NCBI GenBank assembly: GCA_947626345.1
Contig: CANQSF010000006.1
Span: forward strand, 39,234 to 103,233
Direction of reading: 5' to 3'
Length of the DNA: 64,000 nt
DNA from: an uncultured Oscillospiraceae bacterium
GTDB taxonomy: Bacteria; Bacillota; Clostridia; Oscillospirales; Oscillospiraceae
How positions within the stretch are numbered: position 1 is the first letter of the stretch; each line of letters opens with the position of its first letter. This document shows positions 40,634 through 48,120 of this stretch, piece after piece. The notes below the pieces were generated by a model. It saw nothing but the letters and a program-made list of their open reading frames with translations, did not search any database and had not been told where the DNA came from. The position numbers and the translations under genes are program-made.

Positions 40634-41929
40634 ATGGATATACTTGCCCAGTACCAGGAAAAATGCCGCACGGCCGACGAGATCGCGGCCATGGTGGAGA
40701 GCGGGTGGACCTGCTGCGTGGACGCGGCGGCCTCCATCCCCACGGCGATCATCGAGGCCATCGGCCGCCGCGCCCAGGCGGGGCAGGTGGGCGGCCTGAC
40801 CTTTCATGAGATGCTGGACCTGGCGCCCACCGCCCTGTTCGCCTGGCCGGAGGCCATCCGGCCGGTGTCCTGGTTCTCCGGGAAGAACTCCAAGGCGGCG
40901 GTGAACCGGGGCGCGGCGGACGTGATGCCCTGCTATTACCGGGATATGCCCGCCCTGCACCGGGAGTACGTGGAGCTGGACGCCTTCATGACGGTGGTGT
41001 CTCCCATGGACAAGGACGGCTGGTTCAGCGCCGGCGTCACCGGGTCCTACAGCGCGGCCCAGTTCGAGAAGGCCCGGCACGTGTTCCTGGAGGTGAACGA
41101 GAACATGCCCTGGGGGGTGACCTCTCCCAGGATCCACATCTCCCAGGTGACGGCCCTGTGCGAGCACAACGCGCCCCTCCCCATCACGCCTCCCGCCCGC
41201 CTGGACGAGGTCAGCCGGGCCATCGGCGGCTATATCGCCCAGGAGGTGCCCGACGGGGCCACCATCCAGCTGGGCATCGGGGCCATCCCCGAGGCGGTGG
41301 GCCTGGCCCTGAAGGACAAGCACGACCTGGGCATCCACACGGAGCTGCTGCCGGACTGCATGATAGAGCTGATTGAGTGCGGCGCCGTCACCAACGCCCG
41401 CAAGCCCATCCACACGGGCAAGACGGTGGCCACCTTCACCTTCGGCTCGGAGCGGCTTTACCGGTACATACACAACAATCCCGACGTGGAGATCCTGCCG
41501 GTGGAGTACGTCAACGACCCGGCGGTGATCGCCCAGCACCCCAACTTCATCTCCGTCAACGGCGGGCTGGAGGTGGATTTCTTCGGCCAGGTCTGCGCTG
41601 AGAGCCTGGGCGCGGTCCACGTGTCCGGCACCGGCGGCCAGACGGATTACGTCCGGGGCGCGGTGATGAGTCCCGGGGGCAAGAGCTTCATCGCCTTCCC
41701 CTCCACCGCCGCCGGCGGCACGGTCAGCCGCATCCGGGCCACCCTGACCCCGGGGGCGCTGGTGAGCACCAGCAAAAACGACGTGGACTGGATCGCCACG
41801 GAGTACGGCCTGGCCAAGCTCCGGGGAAAGACCCTGTCCCAGCGGACCAAGGCCCTGATCGCCATCGCCCATCCCAAGTTCCGGGAGGAGCTGACAGCCC
41901 AGGCCAAGGCCATGAATATACTGGTATAA
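40634..41929 (+). CDS. Acetyl-CoA hydrolase/transferase family CoA-transferase (4-hydroxybutyrate CoA-transferase-like)
   Basis: 431 residues, paralogue of the butyryl-CoA transferase at 37954 but clearly more divergent. The catalytic Glu237 in IHTELLPDC and GTGGQTDYVRGAVMSPGGKSF are present; the C-terminal TEYGLAKLRGKTLSQRTKALIAIAHP is diagnostic. It moves CoA between an acyl-CoA and a carboxylate. It heads an operon with a P-loop NTPase, a ferredoxin and 2-oxoacid:ferredoxin oxidoreductase genes, so its likely donor is the acyl-CoA made by that oxidoreductase (inference). Specific substrate cannot be read from the sequence. Confidence 0.85.
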   Translation: MDILAQYQEKCRTADEIAAMVESGWTCCVDAAASIPTAIIEAIGRRAQAGQVGGLTFHEMLDLAPTALFAWPEAIRPVSWFSGKNSKAAVNRGAADVMPCYYRDMPALHREYVELDAFMTVVSPMDKDGWFSAGVTGSYSAAQFEKARHVFLEVNENMPWGVTSPRIHISQVTALCEHNAPLPITPPARLDEVSRAIGGYIAQEVPDGATIQLGIGAIPEAVGLALKDKHDLGIHTELLPDCMIELIECGAVTNARKPIHTGKTVATFTFGSERLYRYIHNNPDVEILPVEYVNDPAVIAQHPNFISVNGGLEVDFFGQVCAESLGAVHVSGTGGQTDYVRGAVMSPGGKSFIAFPSTAAGGTVSRIRATLTPGALVSTSKNDVDWIATEYGLAKLRGKTLSQRTKALIAIAHPKFREELTAQAKAMNILV

Positions 41930-41941
41930 GAGGTGAACGGC

Positions 41942-42628
41942 GTGAGCGGGCTCTCCCCCTGGCTGACCGCCCACCGGCTGACGGCGCTGGTGGGCCACAG
42001 CGGCACCGGCAAGACGGAGGTGGCGGTGAACATGGCCGTCGCCCTGGCGGACGCCGGGGTGAAGACGGCCCTGGCGGACCTGGACGTGGTGAACCCCTAC
42101 TTCCGCAGCCGGGAGAGGATGGACCTGTTTTCCCGCAAGGGCATCCGGTTCGTGTCCTCGGCCCAGTCCATGGTGGACGCGGACGTGCCGTCCCTGCCGG
42201 CGGAGCTGAACGTGCTGCTCCAGGACGGCTCCCTGCGGAGCGTGCTGGACATCGGGGGCGACTCCGGGGCCCGGGTGCTGGGCCGCTACCGGCGCCAGAT
42301 CGCCGGACAGGACAGCCAGATGCTCTTCGTGCTCAACGCCCGGCGGCCCCAGGTGGCCACGGCGGAGGCGGCGGAGTGGAACATCCGGCGGATCGAGGAG
42401 ATCATGGGCCTGCCCATGGCCGGCATCGTGAACAACACCCATCTGTGCGGCGAGACCACAGCGGATGACATCCTGCTGGGGGCGGCGCTGGCGGAGGATG
42501 TGTCCCGCATGACAGGCATCCCGGTGGTGTGCCATGCGGCGGAGCGTTCCCTGGCGGAGACGCTGCCGGCGCTGGACGCGCCGGTGTTTCCCATCGACAT
42601 CTATATGAAAAAGCCCTGGGAGCGCTGA
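41942..42628 (+). CDS. P-loop NTPase (MinD/ParA/CobQ-like) of unknown role in the oxidoreductase operon
   Basis: 228 residues. Walker A GHSGTGKTEVAVNMAVAL is near the N-terminus, followed by LADLDVVNPYFRSRERM (a switch-like Asp) and LDIGGDSGARVLGRY (Walker B-like). The rest has alternating strands and helices of a SIMIBI NTPase (for example VNNTHLCGETTADDILLGA). GTG at 41942 is preferred to an in-frame GTG at 41933 because AGAGGTGA sits ~7 bases before it. Position between a CoA-transferase and the ferredoxin/oxidoreductase genes suggests an assembly or metal/cofactor-insertion role, but this is inference. Confidence 0.75.
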   Translation: MSGLSPWLTAHRLTALVGHSGTGKTEVAVNMAVALADAGVKTALADLDVVNPYFRSRERMDLFSRKGIRFVSSAQSMVDADVPSLPAELNVLLQDGSLRSVLDIGGDSGARVLGRYRRQIAGQDSQMLFVLNARRPQVATAEAAEWNIRRIEEIMGLPMAGIVNNTHLCGETTADDILLGAALAEDVSRMTGIPVVCHAAERSLAETLPALDAPVFPIDIYMKKPWER

Positions 42629-42658
42629 CGGTCCCCGGGCGAAAGGAGGTGAGAGGCT

Positions 42659-42871
42659 ATGACCGTGTTTTTACATTTTGACCGCGATAAATGCAAGGGC
42701 TGCGAGCTGTGCGTGTCCGTGTGTCCCCGGCACATCCTGGCGCTGGATATGAGCGGCACCAACGAGAAGGGCTACCATCCGGCGACGGTGACGGACCCGT
42801 CGAAGTGTATCGCCTGCGCCAGCTGCGCGAAGATTTGTCCTGATTCGGTCATCAGCATTGAGAAAGAATAA
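42659..42871 (+). CDS. 2[4Fe-4S] ferredoxin-type subunit (delta) of a 2-oxoacid:ferredoxin oxidoreductase
   Basis: 70 residues. Two Cys clusters of the pattern CxxCxxCxxxC: Cys12, 15, 18 and 22 (CKGCELCVSVC) and Cys50, 53, 56 and 60 (CIACASCAKIC). These carry two [4Fe-4S] clusters that link the TPP enzyme to external ferredoxin. GAAAGGAGG precedes the ATG ~9 bases upstream. Upstream of the alpha and beta subunits, as in VorDBAC/KorDABC sets, hence the assignment. About 95 bases separate it from the next gene. Confidence 0.88.
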   Translation: MTVFLHFDRDKCKGCELCVSVCPRHILALDMSGTNEKGYHPATVTDPSKCIACASCAKICPDSVISIEKE

Positions 42872-42967
42872 CGAGCTGCCTGGCAGCTGTTATTCTCCTG
42901 AAAATGCCGGCCGCGCTCCCGCTGGGACGAGAGGCGGCAGGGCATCACTGAAAGGAGTTGAAAACCC

Positions 42968-44035
42968 GTGGCAAAAGAGCTTTGGAAGGGCAATGAGGCC
43001 ATTGCGGAGGCCGCCGTACGGGCGGGCTGCAAGTGTTTTTTCGGCTATCCCATCACGCCCCAGAACGAGATCCCTGAGTATATGTCCATGCGCCTGCCCC
43101 AGGTGGGCGGGGTGTTCGTGCAGTCGGAGTCGGAGCTGGCGGCCATCAACATGGTCTACGGCGCGTCGGCATCCGGCGTGCGGGCCATGACCAGTTCCTC
43201 CTCTCCCGGCATAAGCCTGAAGCAGGAGGGCATCAGCGCCCTGTGCAGCGGCGAGCTGCCCGGCGTGGTGGTGAACATGATGCGCGGCGGGCCCGGTCTG
43301 GGCACCATCCAGCCGTCCCAGTGCGACTATTTCCAGGCCACCCGGGGCGGCGGCAACGGCGATTACCGCACCATCGTGCTGGCCCCCTGCGACATCCAGG
43401 AGGCCGTGGACATGACCCAGGAGGCCTTCGACCTGGCGGATCTGTACCGCACGCCGGTGATGATCCTGGGCGACGGCATGATCGGCCAGATGATGGAGCC
43501 CATCGAGTGGCACGACATCCCCAAGCGGGAGCTGCCTCCCAAGGACTGGGCGGCCAGCGGCCGCAAGGGCCGGGACCACAGCAACTTCGTCACCAGCCTG
43601 CGCATCGACGCCCAGGACTGCGAGGACTTCAACCGGGCGCTGGAGGCCAAGTATAAGACCATCGCCGAGAAGGAGACCCGCTGGGCGGAGAAGGACGCCG
43701 AGGGATGCGACATCCTGCTGGTGGCCTATGGCACCCCGTCCCGCATCGCCCTGTCCGCGGTGGAGGAGCTGGAGAAAAAGGGCATCAAGGCGGGCCTGTT
43801 CCGGCCCAAGACCGTGTGGCCCTTCCCCTCCAAGCGGCTGGCGGAGATCGCGGCGGAGCCCAGCGTGAAAGCCATCCTGGTGGTGGAGATGAGCCTGGGC
43901 CAGATGCTGGAGGACGTGCAGCTGGCCGTCCAGGGCGCCAAACCCGTGCGGTTCTACGGCCGGGTGGGCGGCATGGTGCCCAGCGTGGAGGAGATCGCCG
44001 AGGAAGCGGAAAAAGTATTGCAGGAGGTGCAGTGA
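42968..44035 (+). CDS. vorB: 2-oxoacid:ferredoxin oxidoreductase, alpha subunit (VorB/KorA type)
   Basis: 355 residues. Pyrimidine-binding domain typical of the alpha chain: GNEAIAEAAVRAGCKCFFGYPITPQNEIPEYM, QSESELAAINMVYGASASG, TSSSSPGISLKQEG and MMRGGPGLGTIQPSQ. A C-terminal transketolase-like domain (ILLVAYGTPSR...FRPKTVWPFPSKRL) follows. GTG start with AAAGGAG upstream. With the TPP-binding beta and the gamma chain it oxidatively decarboxylates a 2-oxoacid to an acyl-CoA. Branched-chain ketoacid (Vor) versus 2-oxoglutarate (Kor) specificity is not decided by the motifs, so the symbol is tentative. Confidence 0.85.
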   Translation: MAKELWKGNEAIAEAAVRAGCKCFFGYPITPQNEIPEYMSMRLPQVGGVFVQSESELAAINMVYGASASGVRAMTSSSSPGISLKQEGISALCSGELPGVVVNMMRGGPGLGTIQPSQCDYFQATRGGGNGDYRTIVLAPCDIQEAVDMTQEAFDLADLYRTPVMILGDGMIGQMMEPIEWHDIPKRELPPKDWAASGRKGRDHSNFVTSLRIDAQDCEDFNRALEAKYKTIAEKETRWAEKDAEGCDILLVAYGTPSRIALSAVEELEKKGIKAGLFRPKTVWPFPSKRLAEIAAEPSVKAILVVEMSLGQMLEDVQLAVQGAKPVRFYGRVGGMVPSVEEIAEEAEKVLQEVQ

Positions 44036-44036
44036 G

Positions 44037-44780
44037 ATGACGACGGTATACCGCAAGACAAAAGGCTTGCAGGATAGGGACCTTCACTACTGCCCCGGCT
44101 GCGGCCACGGTATCGTACATAAATTGGTAGCGGAGTGCATGGAGGAGCTGGGCCTGATCGACAGCGCCATCCTGGTCTGCCCGGTGGGCTGCTCCGTGTT
44201 CGCGGGCAACTATTTCGCCTGCGACTGCATCGAGGCCATCCACGGCCGGGCCCCGGCGGTGGCCACGGCCATCAAGCGCACCCACCCGGATCAGCTGGTG
44301 GTCACCTATCAGGGCGACGGCGACCTGGCCAGCATCGGCGCGGCGGAGATCGTCCACGCCGCCATGCGGGGGGAGAAATTCACCACGGTGTTCATCAATA
44401 ACGCCATCTACGGTATGACCGGCGGCCAGATGGCTCCCACCACGCTGCTGGGCCAGCGGGCCACTACCGCTCCCCTGGGCCGGAAAAAGGAGCTGCACGG
44501 CAGCCCCATGCGGGTGTGCGAGCTGCTGGCGTCCCAGGAGGGTCTGGCCTACGCCGAGCGGGTGTGCGTGGCGGACATCCCCCACCTGAACCAGGCGAAA
44601 AAGGCCATCAAGAAGGCCTTCGAGCTGCAGCTGGCCGGCGTGGGCTTCACCTTCGTGGAGGTGCTGTCGGCCTGCCCCACCAACTGGGGCATGAGCCCGG
44701 TGGAGGCCAATAAGTGGCTGATGGAGAACATGGCCGCCTATTATCCCCTGGGCGTGATAAAGGAGGCGCAGGCGAAATGA
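44037..44780 (+). CDS. vorA: 2-oxoacid:ferredoxin oxidoreductase, beta subunit (TPP-binding)
   Basis: 247 residues. TPP-binding GDGDLASIGAAEIVHA (the GDG...N motif, with NNAIYGMTGGQMAPTT), preceded by HYCPGCGHGIVHKL and CPVGCSVF that hold the [4Fe-4S] cysteines. It forms the catalytic core with the alpha chain. The ATG is one base after the alpha stop, and the gene's own stop overlaps the gamma start by 4 bases, so the three are co-translated. The beta chain carries the diagnostic TPP site, which makes this the surest member of the set. Confidence 0.92.
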   Translation: MTTVYRKTKGLQDRDLHYCPGCGHGIVHKLVAECMEELGLIDSAILVCPVGCSVFAGNYFACDCIEAIHGRAPAVATAIKRTHPDQLVVTYQGDGDLASIGAAEIVHAAMRGEKFTTVFINNAIYGMTGGQMAPTTLLGQRATTAPLGRKKELHGSPMRVCELLASQEGLAYAERVCVADIPHLNQAKKAIKKAFELQLAGVGFTFVEVLSACPTNWGMSPVEANKWLMENMAAYYPLGVIKEAQAK

Positions 44781-45316
44781 AGAAGCAGATCACCATTTCC
44801 GGCTTCGGCGGCCAGGGCGTCATGAGCATCGGCAAGAGCCTGGTGGAGGCCGCGGTGGCCGAGGGGATGCACGCCACATGGGTGCCCTCCTACGGCCCGG
44901 AGATGCGGGGCGGCACCGCCAACTGCCAGGTGGTGCTCTCCGACGAGCCGGTGGGCTCGCCGGTGTTCACCTACCCCACGGAGCTCATCGCCATGAACCT
45001 GCCTTCTCTGCACAAGTTCGAAGACAAGGTGCAGTCCGGCGGCATCATTTTCATCAACAGCTCCATCATCTCCCAGAAGGTGCAGCGCACCGACGTGAAG
45101 GCGGTGTACGTGCCCTGCGACTCCATCGCCGACGAGCTGGGCAACAAGAAGGTGGCCAACATGGTGATGCTGGGCGCCTATATCGCCGCCACCGGCGCGC
45201 TGAAGCAGGAGACCATCCGCGAGATGCTGGTGCACATGTTCACCGGTCCCAAGGCCAAGCTGGTGGACCTGAACATGCAGGCCCTGGAGCGGGGCGAGCA
45301 GTGCCTGCAGGCATGA
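44777..45316 (+). CDS. vorC: 2-oxoacid:ferredoxin oxidoreductase, gamma subunit
   Basis: 179 residues. Opens ITISGFGGQGVMSIGKSLVEAA, the glycine-rich start of the gamma/catalytic chain, followed by PSYGPEMRGGTANCQVVLSDEP, both diagnostic. It completes the Vor/Kor-type enzyme and contributes to CoA and subunit binding. It overlaps the beta stop (ATGA). A strong terminator about 130 bases downstream ends the operon. Its downstream ~120 bases hold imperfect ATATCCGGCCG-type repeats and no further gene. Confidence 0.92.
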   Translation: MKKQITISGFGGQGVMSIGKSLVEAAVAEGMHATWVPSYGPEMRGGTANCQVVLSDEPVGSPVFTYPTELIAMNLPSLHKFEDKVQSGGIIFINSSIISQKVQRTDVKAVYVPCDSIADELGNKKVANMVMLGAYIAATGALKQETIREMLVHMFTGPKAKLVDLNMQALERGEQCLQA

Positions 45317-45442
45317 TATCCGGCCGCTATTCGTCGGATATGCGGCCGAAAAAGGGCGGCATCCGGCGATATGCGGACTATGCGTGTCATATCCGGCCGG
45401 ATAGCCCATGGCTTATGCCATAATTATCCGCGCAAAATAAGA

Positions 45443-45478
45443 CAGGACCCGGGACATCTCGTCCCGGGTCCTGTGTTT
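45443..45478 (+). terminator. Rho-independent terminator of the oxidoreductase operon
   Basis: 13-bp perfect stem (45443-45455 with 45461-45473) and a TGTTTG tail. Confidence 0.75.
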
Positions 45479-45505
45479 GCAGCCAGACAGTGTGCGTGCT
45501 ATAAT
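45477..45505 (+). promoter_or_regulatory. Promoter with TATAAT and extended -10
   Basis: TTGCAG, 17-bp spacer and TATAAT preceded by TGC (extended -10). It begins within the tail of the terminator of the previous operon. Confidence 0.7.
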
Positions 45506-45536
45506 GACGAAAACAACGCTGCAAGGAGAAAATATT

Positions 45537-45950
45537 ATGTCAACTGATGCAGTCTTTGCCGATCCGGCGCTGGAGGCGCTGCGGAAACGGTTCTTTCCCC
45601 GGGTAGCCTGGGGGCCGGACGGCCCGGTCCGCCGGCGGTATCTGGCCCGGGCGGAGGAACTGGACGCGGCGGCGGTGCTGGAGGAGCTGGCGCTGGCCGA
45701 GGGCTTCATCGCCCCGGGGAAGCGGGCGGTGACAGGCGGGCCGGAGGCGTGCCTGGCGGCGTACCGGCAGCGGAGCGGGGAGGACACGCTGGTGTTCGGC
45801 CGGGGCCCGGAGGCACATTGGTGCGATCTGGCCCTGTCGGAGCCGGACGCCGGCGGCTGGCAGGAGCTGATCGTGCGCTCGGAGCAGGGGGAGAATCTCA
45901 TCGCCCTGGCCAGCGCCGTGGGGGCCCTGCGGTTCCGGCGCGTCCGGTGA
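45537..45950 (+). CDS. Small cytosolic protein of unknown function
   Basis: 137 residues. The ATG has GCAAGGAG ~9 bases upstream and lies ~35 bases after a strong promoter. No signal peptide, transmembrane segment or Cys cluster. The central part is a charged helix (ARAEELDAAAVLEELALAEGFIAPGKRAVTGGPEACLAAY), and later segments alternate short strands. I recognise no family; it might be a repair- or RNA-binding-related fold, but nothing in the sequence proves it. It ends 12 bases before the convergent membrane-protein gene at 45962, so they share a tail-to-tail interval without a clear terminator. Confidence 0.7.
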   Translation: MSTDAVFADPALEALRKRFFPRVAWGPDGPVRRRYLARAEELDAAAVLEELALAEGFIAPGKRAVTGGPEACLAAYRQRSGEDTLVFGRGPEAHWCDLALSEPDAGGWQELIVRSEQGENLIALASAVGALRFRRVR

Positions 45951-45961
45951 GGGGACGCTCG

Positions 45962-47029
45962 TCAGTATTCCCCCACATAGACGTAGATGCTGGAGGAGCT
46001 GTACTCGGTGTACTCCTCCTCTGAGGTGGTGAAGTAGGAGAAGTACACGTGGGAGCCCGCATCGCCCCGGGCGGTCATGTCGATCGGCTCGTAGTAGGAG
46101 CCCTCCCGGAAGGCCTGGAGAAATGCCTCGGGCAGGGGATATTCGTCCAGCAGATCCTCCGCCGCCAGGGGGAGGTCCGCCCCCGCCAGCAGGGTCTGCA
46201 GGCTCTTCAGGGAGGCGGTGATGTAATCGATGTTCTCCTCCTTGGGGCGCGTCACGTCCACCTGCACGTGGTAGGACAGCTCCGACACCTGGCCGGCGGG
46301 GGACACGGTCACGAAGAGATATTCGTCCCAGGAGTCGTTGAGATAGCCGCTGATGTCGTAGCCGTACTCGCTGTACCGCTCCAGGGGATCGTCGGCGTAC
46401 ACGTCCCAGCACTTGGCCTGCAGCAGGGACTCCAGCCGGTCCATGGTCTCCGCCGCGGCACGCTGCCCGGCCCGGGCCGTGCGGATGGAGGAGACATAGG
46501 GGGGGACGTAGACAGCGGTGAGGATCAGCACCGGGACCAGGACCACCGCCATGACCACCTTTCCCGGCCGGGGCAGGGAGACGCCGAAGAAGTTCGCCGT
46601 CACCCGCGCCGCCCGATAGGCCTCCCGGGAGGTGGCGGCGGCCACGCCCATGGTGCCGGGCATCAGGGGCCCGACGTCGGGCGCGTCGCCCTTCAGATAT
46701 GGCCCGCCCTGGGCGGCCCGGGCGCGCTCCTGGGCCTGTATCTGGGCCAGATACATCTTCCGGGAGATGTCCAGCCAGGCCGTGCGCTGCATCCCCAGAC
46801 GAGGGGTCAGAAAGCCGTACACGGCGAAGGCCAGGCAGGCGGCAGTCAGCGCCAGATAGAGATACAGCCCCGGCATGAAGATGTCCCGGGCGTGCATCGC
46901 CACATGGTCCACTGCCTCCAGCACGACCAATACCACGCCCAGCCCGATGGCTGTGCACAGCGCCGCCACAGCGGCGATGGGGAGCAGGCAGTATTTGCGG
47001 ACCAGCCGCTGTTCCTCATCTGTCAGCAT
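45962..47029 (-). CDS. Membrane protein of unknown function with C-terminal soluble domain
   Basis: 355 residues. Two N-terminal transmembrane helices (about 13-38 and 52-72), a cytosolic loop, a third helix (about 158-178) and then an extracytoplasmic domain of about 175 residues. The latter is acidic and ends in a Tyr/Glu/Ser-rich tail (SEEEYTEYSSSSIYVYVGEY). It contains DDPLERYSEYGYDISGYLNDSWDEY and strand-rich segments (LSYHVQVDVT). No catalytic motif recognised. It precedes an MBL hydrolase gene on the same strand with a ~40-base gap, so they may be co-transcribed. Confidence 0.75.
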   Translation of the reverse strand: MLTDEEQRLVRKYCLLPIAAVAALCTAIGLGVVLVVLEAVDHVAMHARDIFMPGLYLYLALTAACLAFAVYGFLTPRLGMQRTAWLDISRKMYLAQIQAQERARAAQGGPYLKGDAPDVGPLMPGTMGVAAATSREAYRAARVTANFFGVSLPRPGKVVMAVVLVPVLILTAVYVPPYVSSIRTARAGQRAAAETMDRLESLLQAKCWDVYADDPLERYSEYGYDISGYLNDSWDEYLFVTVSPAGQVSELSYHVQVDVTRPKEENIDYITASLKSLQTLLAGADLPLAAEDLLDEYPLPEAFLQAFREGSYYEPIDMTARGDAGSHVYFSYFTTSEEEYTEYSSSSIYVYVGEY

Positions 47030-47068
47030 AAGGGCGTCACCTTCCCCTTCCCACAGCCGTGTGGGCGG

Positions 47069-47671
47069 TCAGACCGCCTGCACGGCGTATTTCATGTAGG
47101 TGTTGTGGGCCCGCTCCCGGTCCAGGGTGGTGGGGCTCATGTGGCCCGGGTAGACCTCATAGTCCCCGGGCAGGTCGTAAAGCCGCTTCAGACTGCGCAG
47201 CAGCGCGTCCATGTCCCCGCCGGGCAGGTCCGTCCGGCCGCAGGAGCCGGCGAAGAGAGTGTCCCCGGCGAAGAGGGCGTCCTCGCACAGGTAGCACAGC
47301 CCGCCCGGGGTGTGGCCGGGGGTCTCCATCACCTGGAACACCAGCGATCCCACGCGCACTCTGTCCCCCTCCCGGAGCATGACGGTCCCCTCCGGCGGGA
47401 GGAAGGCGTAATCGCCCTTGCCCACGTCCCGGGGGCTCATGCACACCGGGGCGCCGGTCTCCTCATGGACGGCGCCGGCCGCCAGGGTGTGGTCGAAGTG
47501 GCCGTGGGTGAGGAGGATGTATTTGGCGGTGAGCCGGTGCTCCTCCAGGTAGTCAAGGATGGTGTTGGACTCGTCGCCCGGGTCGATGACGGCGCATTCC
47601 AGGGTGTTCTCGTCGGTGACGATGTAGCAGTTGGTCTCGATCTGGCCGACGGTGAGGGTCTTGATCAGCAT
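47069..47671 (-). CDS. MBL-fold (glyoxalase II-like) hydrolase
   Basis: 200 residues. Metallo-beta-lactamase fold with the metal motif THGHFDH (about residues 56-62), METPGHTPGGLCYL and ALFAGDTLFAGSCGRTDLPGGD, the pattern of YcbL/GloB-like hydrolases. It hydrolyses a thioester such as S-lactoylglutathione or a similar thiol ester, although the physiological thiol in this organism is unknown. ATG at 47671 is preferred because AGAGGAG lies ~8 bases upstream; an in-frame GTG at 47677 is too close to that site. Dtd follows 2 bases upstream, in the same direction. Confidence 0.9.
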   Translation of the reverse strand: MLIKTLTVGQIETNCYIVTDENTLECAVIDPGDESNTILDYLEEHRLTAKYILLTHGHFDHTLAAGAVHEETGAPVCMSPRDVGKGDYAFLPPEGTVMLREGDRVRVGSLVFQVMETPGHTPGGLCYLCEDALFAGDTLFAGSCGRTDLPGGDMDALLRSLKRLYDLPGDYEVYPGHMSPTTLDRERAHNTYMKYAVQAV

Positions 47672-47673
47672 AT

Positions 47674-48120
47674 TCACAGCTCCTCTGTGTCAAGAAGTAT
47701 GGTGATGGGGCCGTCGTTCTGGCTGAACACCTGCATGTCCGCGCCGAACACGCCGGTCTGCACCTCGAAGCCCCGCTCCCGGCACTGGGCGATGACGGAC
47801 TCGTACAGGGGGATGGCGGTCTCCGGCCGGGCGGCGGCGGAAAAGCCGGGCCGGCGGCTGCGGCAGTCGGCGAAGAGGGTGAACTGACTGATGATGAGCA
47901 GGCTGTTGGCCCCGGCGTCCGTGGGGTTTACGTTCATCTTGCCGGCGGCGTCCTCGAACACCCGCAGCCCGCAGATCTTGTCGGCGATCTTCGCCGCCTG
48001 GGCGGGGCCGTCGTCCGTATGGACCCCCAGCAGCACCAGGAAGCCCCGGCCGATCTGGCCGTGGACGGCGCCGTCGATCTCCACCCGGGCGTTCTTCACC
48101 CGGGTCACCACGGCTCTCAT
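47674..48120 (-). CDS. dtd: D-aminoacyl-tRNA deacylase
   Basis: 148 residues, normal length. The active-site motifs SQFTLFADCRSRRPGFSAAA and NDGPITILLDT (the GP-x cis-peptide gate) are clear. It removes D-amino acids (and glycine) mischarged to tRNA. The ATG overlaps the rel stop by 4 bases (ATGA), and the gene is followed by the MBL hydrolase, forming rel-dtd-mbl. This arrangement of stringent-response synthetase with dtd is common in Firmicutes and suggests shared growth-rate control. Confidence 0.95.
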   Translation of the reverse strand: MRAVVTRVKNARVEIDGAVHGQIGRGFLVLLGVHTDDGPAQAAKIADKICGLRVFEDAAGKMNVNPTDAGANSLLIISQFTLFADCRSRRPGFSAAARPETAIPLYESVIAQCRERGFEVQTGVFGADMQVFSQNDGPITILLDTEEL

